NCBI GenBank assembly: GCA_949294335.1
Contig: CASFGO010000018.1
Location: 62,001-126,000 of the forward strand
Origin: an uncultured bacterium
GTDB taxonomy: Bacteria; Cyanobacteriota; Vampirovibrionia; Gastranaerophilales; Gastranaerophilaceae
DNA length: 64,000 bases
Direction: 5' to 3'
Shown: positions 8,953 to 16,722 of the stretch, in pieces
Position numbering within the stretch: position 1 is the stretch's first letter
Layout of the letters: each line of letters starts with the position of its first letter
Notes under the pieces: generated by a model
The model's input: the letters and a program-made list of their open reading frames with translations, nothing else
What the model was told of the DNA's origin: nothing
Databases searched by the model: none
Program-made: the position numbers and the translations under genes

Positions 8953-8981
8953 TATATTATCACATAATTTGTGATAATATA
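8953..8981 (-). promoter_or_regulatory. divergent palindrome holding both -10 boxes
   Basis: TATATTATCACA (8953-8964) and its exact inverse TGTGATAATATA (8970-8981) are separated by TAATT. Each arm presents TGTGATAAT, an extended -10 promoter, toward the sigma factor gene on the minus strand and the Nudix gene on the plus strand. The predicted start points fall about 2 nt before each ATG. The symmetry also makes it a candidate repressor site. Confidence 0.65.
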
Positions 8982-8986
8982 AGTAT

Positions 8987-9526
8987 ATGGATTTTACTGA
9001 AAAAACTCTTACATCTAAATATGTATATAATGGTAAAGTTATTGATGTTAGAAAAGATGACATAGAAGTTTCTAATGGTCATAAATCTGTCAGAGAAGTT
9101 GTTGAACACTCTGGGGGCGTTACAATGCTTGCTCTAAAAGATAATGGGAACATATTATTTGTAAAACAATTTAGATATCCAATTAAATCGGTATCTATAG
9201 AACTCCCAGCAGGCAAGCTTGAAAAAGGAGAAGATCCTGATGAAGCAGCAAAAAGAGAATTAGAAGAAGAAACAGGTTACATTTCTGATACTTGGATAAA
9301 ATTAGGTTATATTTATACTTCCGTTGGATTTTGTGACGAAAAATTATATTTATATTTTGCTAAAGACCTAAAATATAAAAAAGAAAATCCTGATGAAGAT
9401 GAAATTATTCAATGTGAAGAATATTCAATTCCTCAAGTTTTAGAAATGATTGATAATGGCATAATAAGTGATGCTAAAACAATTTGTACTATTTTAAGAG
9501 CTAGGAAATATCTTAATTATGATTAA
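8987..9526 (+). CDS. Nudix hydrolase, ADP-ribose pyrophosphatase type
   Basis: The Nudix box is complete: GKLEKGEDPDEAAKRELEEETGY, fitting GX5EX7REUXEEXGU, around residues 78-100. The surrounding N-terminal strand pattern (VVEHSGGVTMLALKDNGNILFVKQFRYP) and length of 179 residues fit ADP-ribose pyrophosphatases. These hydrolyse ADP-ribose to AMP and ribose 5-phosphate. There is no ribosome site; the predicted leader is about 2 nt. It overlaps the following HAD gene by 8 nt. Confidence 0.88.
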   Translation: MDFTEKTLTSKYVYNGKVIDVRKDDIEVSNGHKSVREVVEHSGGVTMLALKDNGNILFVKQFRYPIKSVSIELPAGKLEKGEDPDEAAKRELEEETGYISDTWIKLGYIYTSVGFCDEKLYLYFAKDLKYKKENPDEDEIIQCEEYSIPQVLEMIDNGIISDAKTICTILRARKYLNYD

Positions 9527-10322
9527 ACTAGTTGCAACTGATATTGATGGAACAATTTTAAATGAAAATGGTGATTGCTCGAATGGAGTAAGAAATTGTA
9601 TTACAAATATGCAAGAAAAAGGTATCAAAGTTGTTATTGTGACAGGCAGAATGTATGCAGGAGCAAAACAAGTTGCAGAAAAACTTAATCTTAAAGATGC
9701 AATTGTATCATATCAAGGTGGCCTGATAAAAAAAAATTGTGTTTCAAATGAAACACTTTATGAAACTTGTATCCCTCTAGAAGATGCTAAGCTTGTTCTT
9801 GATTGGGCAAAACAAAATAATATTCATATAAATTTATATGTTAATGATGTTCTTTATGTAGAAAATAATAATGAAATAATACAACGATATGCAAAAAGAC
9901 AAAATCTTGAATATAAAGTTTGTAATTTTAATGATTTAGAATTAGAAAATATTAATAAAATCCTTGCAATAAACTATAATGATGCAGACATTGTTACATC
10001 GTGGGTAAATGAATGTCAAAAAACATTTCCACATTTATATATAATTAAATCAACACCTTACTTTTGTGAGTTTTCGACTAAAAAAGCAACAAAAGCTTGT
10101 GCTGTACAATTCTTAAAAGGATACTACAATATTAATGATAATGAAGTTCTTGCCATTGGAGATCAAGATAACGACATTGAGCTTTTAAAAGCTGGGGGAA
10201 TAAGTATTGCAATGGGAAATGGAACAGAAAAATTAAAGAAATATGCTGATTATATTACTGATACAGTAGAAAATGATGGATTTGTAAAAGCTATGGAGAA
10301 ATTTGTACTATGTTCAAAATAG
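9519..10322 (+). CDS. Cof-type HAD-superfamily phosphatase
   Basis: The 267-residue protein has HAD motif I DIDGTILN (residues 8-15), motif [13 protein letters not shown], and motifs III/IV in [13 protein letters not shown] and [16 protein letters not shown]. The C2-type cap between them identifies the Cof/YidA group, which dephosphorylates small sugar phosphates, FMN or PLP. The substrate cannot be assigned. It overlaps both neighbours (8 nt and 13 nt), so the Nudix-HAD-ispF genes are translationally coupled. Confidence 0.88.
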   Translation: MIKLVATDIDGTILNENGDCSNGVRNCITNMQEKGIKVVIVTGRMYAGAKQVAEKLNLKDAIVSYQGGLIKKNCVSNETLYETCIPLEDAKLVLDWAKQNNIHINLYVNDVLYVENNNEIIQRYAKRQNLEYKVCNFNDLELENINKILAINYNDADIVTSWVNECQKTFPHLYIIKSTPYFCEFSTKKATKACAVQFLKGYYNINDNEVLAIGDQDNDIELLKAGGISIAMGNGTEKLKKYADYITDTVENDGFVKAMEKFVLCSK

Positions 10323-10783
10323 GTCTAGGATATGATATTCATAAGCTTGTTGAAAATAGAGATTTAATAATAGGTGGTGTAAAAATTACTCACGAAAAAG
10401 GACTTCTTGGGCATTCAGATGCAGATGTACTAGTTCATGCAATTATTGATGCTTTATTAGGGGCTGCAGGATTAGCTGATATTGGAACTTTATTTCCAGA
10501 TACTGACCCTAAATACAAAGATGCAGATAGTATTGTATTACTAAAGAATGTATTTGAACTTGTAAAGAAAAAAGGTTATAAAATAAATAATATTGATAGT
10601 AATATCATTGCACAAGCACCTAAAATGATGCCATATATCCCTAAAATGAAAGAAATTTTAGCAAAAGTTTTAGATTTAGATATCGAAAATCTTTCAATAA
10701 AGGCAAAAACCAAAGAAAAATTAGATGCTGTTGGAGAAAAACTAGCAATAGAAGCGAATGCTGTAGTTCTTTTAGAAAAATAA
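10310..10783 (+). CDS. ispF: 2-C-methyl-D-erythritol 2,4-cyclodiphosphate synthase
   Basis: The 157-residue enzyme matches IspF from end to end: GLGYDIHKL with the zinc ligands D and [28 protein letters not shown] and [11 protein letters not shown]. It forms MEcPP in the non-mevalonate isoprenoid pathway and works as a trimer with zinc and magnesium. The start overlaps the HAD gene by 13 nt. An operon with unrelated genes is common for ispF when ispD is elsewhere. Confidence 0.95.
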   Translation: MFKIGLGYDIHKLVENRDLIIGGVKITHEKGLLGHSDADVLVHAIIDALLGAAGLADIGTLFPDTDPKYKDADSIVLLKNVFELVKKKGYKINNIDSNIIAQAPKMMPYIPKMKEILAKVLDLDIENLSIKAKTKEKLDAVGEKLAIEANAVVLLEK

Positions 10784-10794
10784 GGAGAGATAAT

Positions 10795-11178
10795 ATGAAA
10801 TTCTTACATACAATGATTAGAGTAAAAGATATTGATGCTTCAATAAAATTTTATACAGAAGTATTAAATATGAAATTAGATAAGAAAAAAAGGCTTGATG
10901 ATTGTTGGTTATATTTTTTAACAGATGAAGAAAATGTAGCTCAAATAGAGCTTACTTATAATGATGAAACTCCAGATAATGGATATGAAAATGGTAATTG
11001 CTTTGGACATTTTGCATTTTCGGTTAAGTCTCTAGAAGAATTTACTGAAAAAATTAATAATCTTGGCTATGAATACTTGTATGAACCTTTTGATTTAAAT
11101 GGAAAAGGTACTAAAATCGCATTTATTAAAGACCCTGATGGCAATGAAATTGAATTAATTGAAAAAGTTGTTTGGTAA
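10795..11178 (+). CDS. VOC family protein, glyoxalase I-like
   Basis: Paired beta-alpha-beta-beta-beta modules of the vicinal oxygen chelate fold are visible in 127 residues: FLHTMIRVKDIDASIKFYTEVLNM with H5, QIELTYN with a glutamate, GHFAFSV with a histidine, and IKDPDGNEIELIE. These four positions match the metal ligands of glyoxalase I, so a lactoylglutathione-lyase-like activity is plausible. Whether this organism makes glutathione is unknown. A ribosome site AAGGAGAG precedes the ATG; it is the last gene of the Nudix operon. Confidence 0.8.
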   Translation: MKFLHTMIRVKDIDASIKFYTEVLNMKLDKKKRLDDCWLYFLTDEENVAQIELTYNDETPDNGYENGNCFGHFAFSVKSLEEFTEKINNLGYEYLYEPFDLNGKGTKIAFIKDPDGNEIELIEKVVW

Positions 11179-11180
11179 GC

Positions 11181-11205
11181 AAAAAAAAGTCACTTAATGT
11201 GACTT
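11181..11205 (-). terminator. intrinsic terminator between convergent genes
   Basis: AAGTCAC-TTAAT-GTGACTT forms a 7-bp stem. On the minus strand it is followed by eight T (11181-11188), so it mainly serves the coiled-coil protein gene at 11264-12163. On the plus strand the tail is weak. Confidence 0.75.
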
Positions 11206-11263
11206 AAATATTTGTTATAGGGAAAAATTATATTATAGGGAAATTTTTGTTAAAGCATTCTTA

Positions 11264-12163
11264 TTATGAAAAACATTTGAATGCTTTTTCAATATTATCA
11301 TTTCTAACTTGTTTCAATGAGTCCATTTCTGTCTTAATCGCATTTCTTTCTGTTTCAGTTTGAGAAAGTAATGTGTCATATTGTGCATCTTTTCTATTTA
11401 TACGTGTTGTTTCTGCTTCATAAGTTGCTTCAGCTTTTTTAAGCTCTTTATCATCGGAAATTTCTTGTAACATTGTATCATTAGATACTGTAACTTGTGT
11501 CCAATCTCCTTCTCCATCGTCACCTGCAGAAGTATCCCATTTGTGTAATAGAACTTCGCCATTTGCTAACATATTTGTTAACCATTCAGAACTATCTGCA
11601 TATTCTTCATTCATTAGTACGAGTCCATTCCCATCTACAAATACAGAAAATAAATTTTCATAATATGTAATTGCATTTACATCTGTACTATTATTTGAAG
11701 CTTCTTTTGCAAAATTTCTTGCAGCAACTTTTTGTTGATATTCTGCTCTGTTATTATCATCTATTTCTGTATCTGGAAATAAAGCTTTAATTGCATCATC
11801 TGTAATATTTCCCCAATTTTGGTTGTTATTGTATGCATTAATAATTGTTTCTGTTGCAAAAAATTTACCTGAATTTTCTCCGTTGAGAATTTCTAAAGCA
11901 TATGTTCCTTGAAATAATCCAGGATTATAACCGCTTAACATATTATTAAATGTTGCATCATAGTATGATATTGATCCGTCATTTTCAACAAATTTATATT
12001 GAACTTTTTTTGCATCTAATGCAGTCATATATTCGTTATAAACTTGATCAGACTCATTAGAAAGTTGGAGCTTTTGAGCTTGAATTCTTTGAGCTTGATA
12101 CTCTATGCGGTGCTGTCTTGATGTTAATTGCAGCAAACGTACTTGTGTCGCAGCTAAACCCAT
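11264..12163 (-). CDS. coiled-coil protein of unknown function (MGLAATQ-type N-terminus)
   Basis: No known family is recognised. The 299-residue protein has an N-terminal helix (MGLAATQVRLLQLTSRQHRIEYQ, about 1-50), a globular acidic middle (about 55-215; pairs of Asp/Asn) and a C-terminal coiled coil (about 225-295). Helices at both ends around a variable middle recall secreted axial proteins of flagella or type III systems, but this is only shape. There is no signal peptide. The upstream region is the richest in the window, with a TAGCAAATTTA box, a TGTAAC-N6-GTTACA palindrome and GTATATAC. GAG-rich ribosome site AAAGGAG precedes the ATG. Confidence 0.6.
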   Translation of the reverse strand: MGLAATQVRLLQLTSRQHRIEYQAQRIQAQKLQLSNESDQVYNEYMTALDAKKVQYKFVENDGSISYYDATFNNMLSGYNPGLFQGTYALEILNGENSGKFFATETIINAYNNNQNWGNITDDAIKALFPDTEIDDNNRAEYQQKVAARNFAKEASNNSTDVNAITYYENLFSVFVDGNGLVLMNEEYADSSEWLTNMLANGEVLLHKWDTSAGDDGEGDWTQVTVSNDTMLQEISDDKELKKAEATYEAETTRINRKDAQYDTLLSQTETERNAIKTEMDSLKQVRNDNIEKAFKCFS

Positions 12164-12228
12164 TTTGACTCCTTTTTCTAGTTTCCTTTGATTTAGTTAA
12201 CGACATATTTTTTATTTTCTTTAGGTTT

Positions 12229-12246
12229 TGTAACGCATTTGTTACA
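12229..12246 (-). promoter_or_regulatory. TGTAAC-N6-GTTACA palindrome (candidate operator)
   Basis: TGTAACGCATTTGTTACA is a perfect 6-bp inverted repeat with a 6-bp spacer. A further TGTAAC half-site is at 12259-12264. The same 6-6-6 design occurs at 51515-51532. It lies 66-83 bp upstream of the ATG at 12163 and downstream of the TATACT/TAGCAAA box, so a bound regulator would block or modulate early transcription. Confidence 0.55.
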
Positions 12247-12270
12247 ATATTAACTTTTGTAACAAATATA

Positions 12271-12281
12271 TAAATTTGCTA
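12271..12281 (-). promoter_or_regulatory. TATACT + AGCAAATTTA promoter element (copy D)
   Basis: On the minus strand the order is TATACT followed directly by AGCAAATTTA. TATACT is a good -10 box and AGCAAA would then be the discriminator or first transcribed bases. A GTATATAC octamer lies further upstream at 12311-12318. Confidence 0.5.
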
Positions 12282-12402
12282 GTATATTTTAATGAAAAAT
12301 TGTATAATCAGTATATACACAATACAATATAAAAATCCAACTATCACTATCTTTTTAAATCTAGTATGATTATTTAATCATACTTTTTTCTTTTATATAG
12401 AG

Positions 12403-13032
12403 TTAATTATTATTTTGGCAATATTTAGATATTGGACAGGCTGCACAGTTAGGTTTTATTGGTTTACAGATGTTTTGACCTAGTGTTACCATTAATGTAT
12501 TTATATCAAGCCAATATTTTATAGGTAATTTTTTTCTTAAAGCAAATTCTGTCTCTTCTGGAGTTTTCGTATTTACATAGCCTATACGATTAAAAATTCT
12601 GTGGACGTGAACGTCAACACATATAGCAGGTTTGTTAAAACCTTTTGCTAAAACTAAATTTGCAGTTTTTCTACCTACCCCATTAAATTTAACAAGTTCA
12701 TCTATTTCATTAGGAACTTGCCCCTTAAGTTCTTCAACAATTTGTCTTGATAGTTCAAGAATTTGTTTGGCTTTATTTTTATAAAAACCAACGGGGTAAA
12801 TCGCTTTTTCTAAATCTTCAATATTTACTCTCATCATTTCTTCAGGAGTTTTCGCTAGTTTTAACATTCTTAATGTTGCAGGGTATGTCGTTTTATCATT
12901 CGTTCTTAAACTTAAAATACAACCGATTAATACAAGATAAGGATTTTTAAATGTTTCCATTAAATTAACAAAGTCGCTTCTTGGCATATCAGAATCACTT
13001 AAAGCCTTAACGATTTTATCAATTTCTATCAT
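12403..13032 (-). CDS. nth: endonuclease III
   Basis: The base-excision DNA glycosylase/AP lyase is full length at 209 residues. The helix-hairpin-helix is LVKFNGVGRKTANLVLAKG with the catalytic lysine, and the catalytic aspartate follows in CVDVHVHRI. The 4Fe-4S cluster has the C-X6-C-X2-C-X5-C pattern at the C-terminus (ICKPIKPNCAACPISKYC). It removes oxidised pyrimidines. Its start overlaps the lpxK stop by 4 nt, so the two are co-translated. Confidence 0.95.
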   Translation of the reverse strand: MIEIDKIVKALSDSDMPRSDFVNLMETFKNPYLVLIGCILSLRTNDKTTYPATLRMLKLAKTPEEMMRVNIEDLEKAIYPVGFYKNKAKQILELSRQIVEELKGQVPNEIDELVKFNGVGRKTANLVLAKGFNKPAICVDVHVHRIFNRIGYVNTKTPEETEFALRKKLPIKYWLDINTLMVTLGQNICKPIKPNCAACPISKYCQNNN

Positions 13033-14051
13033 TTCTTTAAAAGTCCTTCGACATCAATTATATTTTTTAATTTTAGAGCAAAAATATTATCTCTATCAAA
13101 TTTTGCAAGTTTTACAGCATCTTTTTCTGTAGTAATAATATTTCCTTTGATATTTTCTATATCGGATTTTACATATCTATGATGATCATCAAAAGTTACT
13201 TTATTTAGTATTTCATAATTTGATTCTAAAAATCTATAGAATTGAGAAGGTTGCCCAATAGCACAAAGGGCTGTAACAGCTTCTCCTGCAACTAAATTAT
13301 CACCAGTTTTTATATTATAAACATAATCAGGGAATGTATAACATACATAAGATTCACATTTAAACTTTTTCCCCATAATTTTAGCAACTTTCTCAGCTCT
13401 TACATTATCTGGAGATTTATTAACAACTACTAATTTATCAACCCTTGAAAATGCTTCAGTACCTTCTCGAAGAGGACCTGCAGGAAGAAGTTTTTCATTT
13501 CCAAACCCCATTTCGGAGTCAACTAATACAATATTTAAATCTCGATGAATTCTTCTATACTGGAAAGCATCATCAAGAATAATTTTTCTTGCACCTAACT
13601 TTTGAATTGCATATTTTGCTGCTTTTACTCTATCTTTACAAGTTAGCACTGCACACATGTTAAGATTTACAGCTAACATATATGCTTCATCTCCAGCCAT
13701 ATCTGCATTATAGAATAAATTTATTCCATCGGATATTACATTAAGTTTTTTATTAGATAATTTTCCTCCATATCCACGAGAAATTATTGCAACTTTTTCA
13801 TTTTTTTCGACAAAATATTTCGCTAAAGCCATTACAATAGGGGTTTTACCAACTCCTCCTGTTGTAAAATTTCCAACCGAAATTACATCTGCACTTACTT
13901 TTACTGTTTTAAGAATACCTTTATCATACATTTTGTTACGTATTTTAGTAACAAGGCCATATAATAAAGAAAAGAATTCTAGCAAATCGAGCCAAAAGCC
14001 TTCGGCGTTTTTATCATAATGTAATTTAGTTATTTGGGTTTTTAAATTCAA
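13029..14051 (-). CDS. lpxK: tetraacyldisaccharide 4'-kinase
   Basis: LpxK phosphorylates the lipid A precursor at the inner membrane. Visible are the N-terminal amphipathic segment (FWLDLLEFFSLLYGLV) typical of the family, the P-loop SVGNFTTGGVGKTP, the Walker B-like ILDDAFQYRRIHRDLNIVLVD and the end ITTEKDAVK. The gene implies a lipid A-type outer membrane. The start is uncertain: a TTG at 14051 with AGGG 8 nt upstream is preferred. An in-frame TTG at 14096 falls inside the fabI terminator. Confidence 0.9.
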   Translation of the reverse strand: MNLKTQITKLHYDKNAEGFWLDLLEFFSLLYGLVTKIRNKMYDKGILKTVKVSADVISVGNFTTGGVGKTPIVMALAKYFVEKNEKVAIISRGYGGKLSNKKLNVISDGINLFYNADMAGDEAYMLAVNLNMCAVLTCKDRVKAAKYAIQKLGARKIILDDAFQYRRIHRDLNIVLVDSEMGFGNEKLLPAGPLREGTEAFSRVDKLVVVNKSPDNVRAEKVAKIMGKKFKCESYVCYTFPDYVYNIKTGDNLVAGEAVTALCAIGQPSQFYRFLESNYEILNKVTFDDHHRYVKSDIENIKGNIITTEKDAVKLAKFDRDNIFALKLKNIIDVEGLLKK

Positions 14052-14094
14052 AATACTATGCCCTAATTCCAATTGATACCTTGTATATAATAAC

Positions 14095-14127
14095 AAAAAA
14101 AGGACTACTTATCAAGCAGTCCTTTTT
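14095..14127 (-). terminator. intrinsic terminator after fabI
   Basis: AAAAAGGACT (14097-14106) pairs with AGTCCTTTTT (14118-14127), with T-rich tails on either strand. It separates fabI from lpxK on the same strand. Confidence 0.8.
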
Positions 14128-14143
14128 ATATTGAATTTTATAA

Positions 14144-14953
14144 TTATAATTCCATATTATTAGAAATAATATCCATTTCTTGAGCAGATGCATAAGCTGA
14201 ATTACATCCACAATCACAATATATAACTTCACCTGTAGTTCCTGATGATAAATCAGAAGCTAAGTATAAACCTGCTTTCCCAACATCATCTAAAGAAACA
14301 TTTCTTCCTAAAGGAGCTCTTGCAACTGCAGCTTTAAGCATTTTTGAAAAACCAGAAATACCCATTGATGCTAAAGTTTTAACAGGACCTGATGATAAGC
14401 AGTTAACTCTAATTCCTTTTGGTCCTAAATCAACAGCTAAGAATCTCATTGCTGATTCTAAAGCAGCTTTAGCAACACCCATTACATTATAGCTTGGAAC
14501 AGATTTAATAGAACCAAGATAAGTAAGAGCAAATATAGAAGAACCTTCATTCATAATAGGTTCTGCATATTTAGAAACAGTAACTAATGAATATGCACTA
14601 ACACCTAATGCTGTATTCCAAGCATCATATGATGTATCTACAAATCTTCCCATTAGAGCTTCTTTTGGAGCAAAAGCAACTGCGTGAACAACAAAGTCTA
14701 ATTTACCATAAACTTTTTCACATTCGTCAAATACTGCTTTTACTTCTTCTTCTTTAGTAACATCACAACTCATTATAATTTTGGCATTCATTCCTTCTGC
14801 AATTGGCTTAACTCTTTTTTCCATAGCTTCACCAGCATAAGTGAATGCAATTTCAGCACCTGCTTCATATAATTGTTTAGCGATTGCATAAGCTATACCG
14901 TGAGTATTTGAAACTCCAAATATAACACCTTTTTTACCTTTCATTAAATCCAT
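14144..14953 (-). CDS. fabI: enoyl-ACP reductase [NADH]
   Basis: FabI catalyses the last step of each fatty-acid elongation cycle. It has the SDR-like nucleotide site with the FabI signature GVSNTHGIAYAIAKQL. The catalytic Tyr-x6-Tyr/Lys region is TYLGSIKSVPSYNVMGVAKAALE. The C-terminal part GLYLASDLSSGTTGEVIYCDCG is also typical. The length of 269 residues is normal. GAGAGGG precedes the ATG. It is followed by a terminator and appears monocistronic. Confidence 0.95.
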   Translation of the reverse strand: MDLMKGKKGVIFGVSNTHGIAYAIAKQLYEAGAEIAFTYAGEAMEKRVKPIAEGMNAKIIMSCDVTKEEEVKAVFDECEKVYGKLDFVVHAVAFAPKEALMGRFVDTSYDAWNTALGVSAYSLVTVSKYAEPIMNEGSSIFALTYLGSIKSVPSYNVMGVAKAALESAMRFLAVDLGPKGIRVNCLSSGPVKTLASMGISGFSKMLKAAVARAPLGRNVSLDDVGKAGLYLASDLSSGTTGEVIYCDCGCNSAYASAQEMDIISNNMEL

Positions 14954-15047
14954 ATTTTAATCCCTCTCTACAATTTATAATAAACTTATACTATCAAAAA
15001 TAAAGTTTTTAAGCAAACATTTCAAAGTTTAGTAAAAATTATTTAGT

Positions 15048-15710
15048 TTACTTGTTTATTTGGGAATTCTTTAATCGTTCAATTTCTTCTTTTAAATCCA
15101 AAACTTCGTATTTAAGACGGTTTAATTCGCAAGTTATAGGATCTGGAATTCTGTTATGCATTAATGTCCCATCAGGAGCAACATATTTTTGATGAACAAT
15201 TCTTCCTGGTATACCTACTACTGTTGAATGCTCTGGGACATCGTTTACAACAACTGAACCCGCACCAATTCTAACATGGTCACCTATTTTAATATTTCCT
15301 AAAACTTTAGCACCAGCTCCAACAATTACATTATTGCCTAATGTAGGATGGCGTTTTCCTGATTCTTTTCCTGTGCCACCAAGTGTAACTTGTTGGTATA
15401 TTAAAACATCATCCCCAATTATTGCAGTTTCTCCTATTACCACACCTTCTCCGTGGTCAATAAAAAATCTATTTCCTATAGATGCTCCAGGATGAATTTC
15501 TATGCCTGTAATAATTCTAGTTAAATAAGAAATTAATCTGGGAATAAAAGGAACATGCCAGTATCTTAATTTATGAGCTACACGATGAGATATCAATGCT
15601 TGTAATCCTGGGTAGCAAAATAATACTTCAAAAATATTTTTTGCTGCAGGGTCGTTGTCATAAATAACTTTTATATCTTCTTTTATTTTTTTAATTGCTC
15701 TTAGTAACAT
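15048..15710 (-). CDS. cysE: serine O-acetyltransferase
   Basis: This short-form CysE (EpsC type, 220 residues) has a helical N-terminus (DPAAKNIFEVLFCYPGLQALISHRVAHKL) and a left-handed beta-helix of hexapeptide repeats (about residues 65-175), including the catalytic-site segment FIDHGEGVVIGETA. It makes O-acetylserine from serine and acetyl-CoA. It begins one base after the cysK stop, so the pair forms the cysteine synthesis operon. A coiled C-terminal tail (about 195-215) follows. Confidence 0.95.
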   Translation of the reverse strand: MLLRAIKKIKEDIKVIYDNDPAAKNIFEVLFCYPGLQALISHRVAHKLRYWHVPFIPRLISYLTRIITGIEIHPGASIGNRFFIDHGEGVVIGETAIIGDDVLIYQQVTLGGTGKESGKRHPTLGNNVIVGAGAKVLGNIKIGDHVRIGAGSVVVNDVPEHSTVVGIPGRIVHQKYVAPDGTLMHNRIPDPITCELNRLKYEVLDLKEEIERLKNSQINK

Positions 15711-16604
15711 TTAATCAAATAACTCCGTTGATAAATATCTTTCTCCAAAATCACAAACTATTGTAACTATTAATTTATCAGGATATTTTTTAGCTAATTC
15801 TTTTGCTGCATATACATTTGCACCAGTCGAAATACCGCCTAATATTCCTTTCTCTTTTGCTAATAATTTTGCTTCTGTTATCGCATCATCTCCTTTTACA
15901 GTCAATACCCCATCTAGGTTGGCTGACTTATAAATATCAGTGATAAAATTTGCACCAATACCTTGGATTTTATGTGAACCTGCAACTCCTTTTGTAATTA
16001 AAGGACTTTCAAATGGTTCAACTCCATATACTTTTACCTCAGGATTTAATTTTGATAATCCTTTTTTTATCCCAATTGCAGTTCCTCCTGTTCCAATCCC
16101 TGCAACAACAATATCAACTTTACCATCTGTATCATTAAATATTTCTTTTGAAGTTGTTTCTATATGAGCCTTAGGATTAGACATATTAGAAAATTGCATT
16201 GGGATAAATGTTTTTTTATACTGGTTAGTTAGCTCATTAGCTTTATCTACCGCACCTTGCATACCTTTTTCTTTTGGGGTTAAAACTAGTTCTGCTCCAT
16301 AACCTTTGATTAACTTTTTACGTTCTTCTGACATATTTTCTGGCATGACTATTACAAGTTTTAGCCCCATTACTGCACAACACATAGCTAATCCAATACC
16401 GGTATTTCCACTTGTTGGTTCAATTATTACAGTATTTTTATCTACCAAATTTGAATTAATAGCATCTTTTAACATATAAAGAGATGCTCTATCTTTTAGT
16501 GAATTTGACGGATTAAAGTATTCTAGTTTTAAAAGAATATTATCTGAATATTTAACAAGTGGAGTATTCCCAATTAAGTCAAGAATATTATCGTGTATTT
16601 TCAC
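15711..16604 (-). CDS. cysK: cysteine synthase A (O-acetylserine sulfhydrylase)
   Basis: The PLP enzyme converts O-acetylserine and sulfide to cysteine. The Schiff-base lysine is in NPSNSLKDRAS, the substrate loop is PTSGNTGIGLA and the phosphate-binding glycines are in GIGTGGTAIG. At 297 residues it is slightly short but complete. The start is GTG with AAGGATTAG upstream. It is the first gene of cysK-cysE. Confidence 0.95.
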   Translation of the reverse strand: MKIHDNILDLIGNTPLVKYSDNILLKLEYFNPSNSLKDRASLYMLKDAINSNLVDKNTVIIEPTSGNTGIGLAMCCAVMGLKLVIVMPENMSEERKKLIKGYGAELVLTPKEKGMQGAVDKANELTNQYKKTFIPMQFSNMSNPKAHIETTSKEIFNDTDGKVDIVVAGIGTGGTAIGIKKGLSKLNPEVKVYGVEPFESPLITKGVAGSHKIQGIGANFITDIYKSANLDGVLTVKGDDAITEAKLLAKEKGILGGISTGANVYAAKELAKKYPDKLIVTIVCDFGERYLSTELFD

Positions 16605-16722
16605 TTAGCTAATCCTTTATTTTATTTATTGTATTAAATTTATAGCATAAATTTGAAAATGATTAAATGTAAAGTAAAAATTTACAAACAAATAAATTTT
16701 TCTAGAGTAAAATAAGTTTGTT

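Noticed and set aside
12747-12950. Plus-strand short reading frame inside nth
   Set aside because: It is antisense to the conserved endonuclease III coding sequence and has no initiation signals.
16605-16722. Possible cobalamin or SAM riboswitch upstream of metH
   Set aside because: The 118-bp region is AT-rich without B12-box or SAM-fold features, and the predicted transcript start is only about 3 nt before the ATG.
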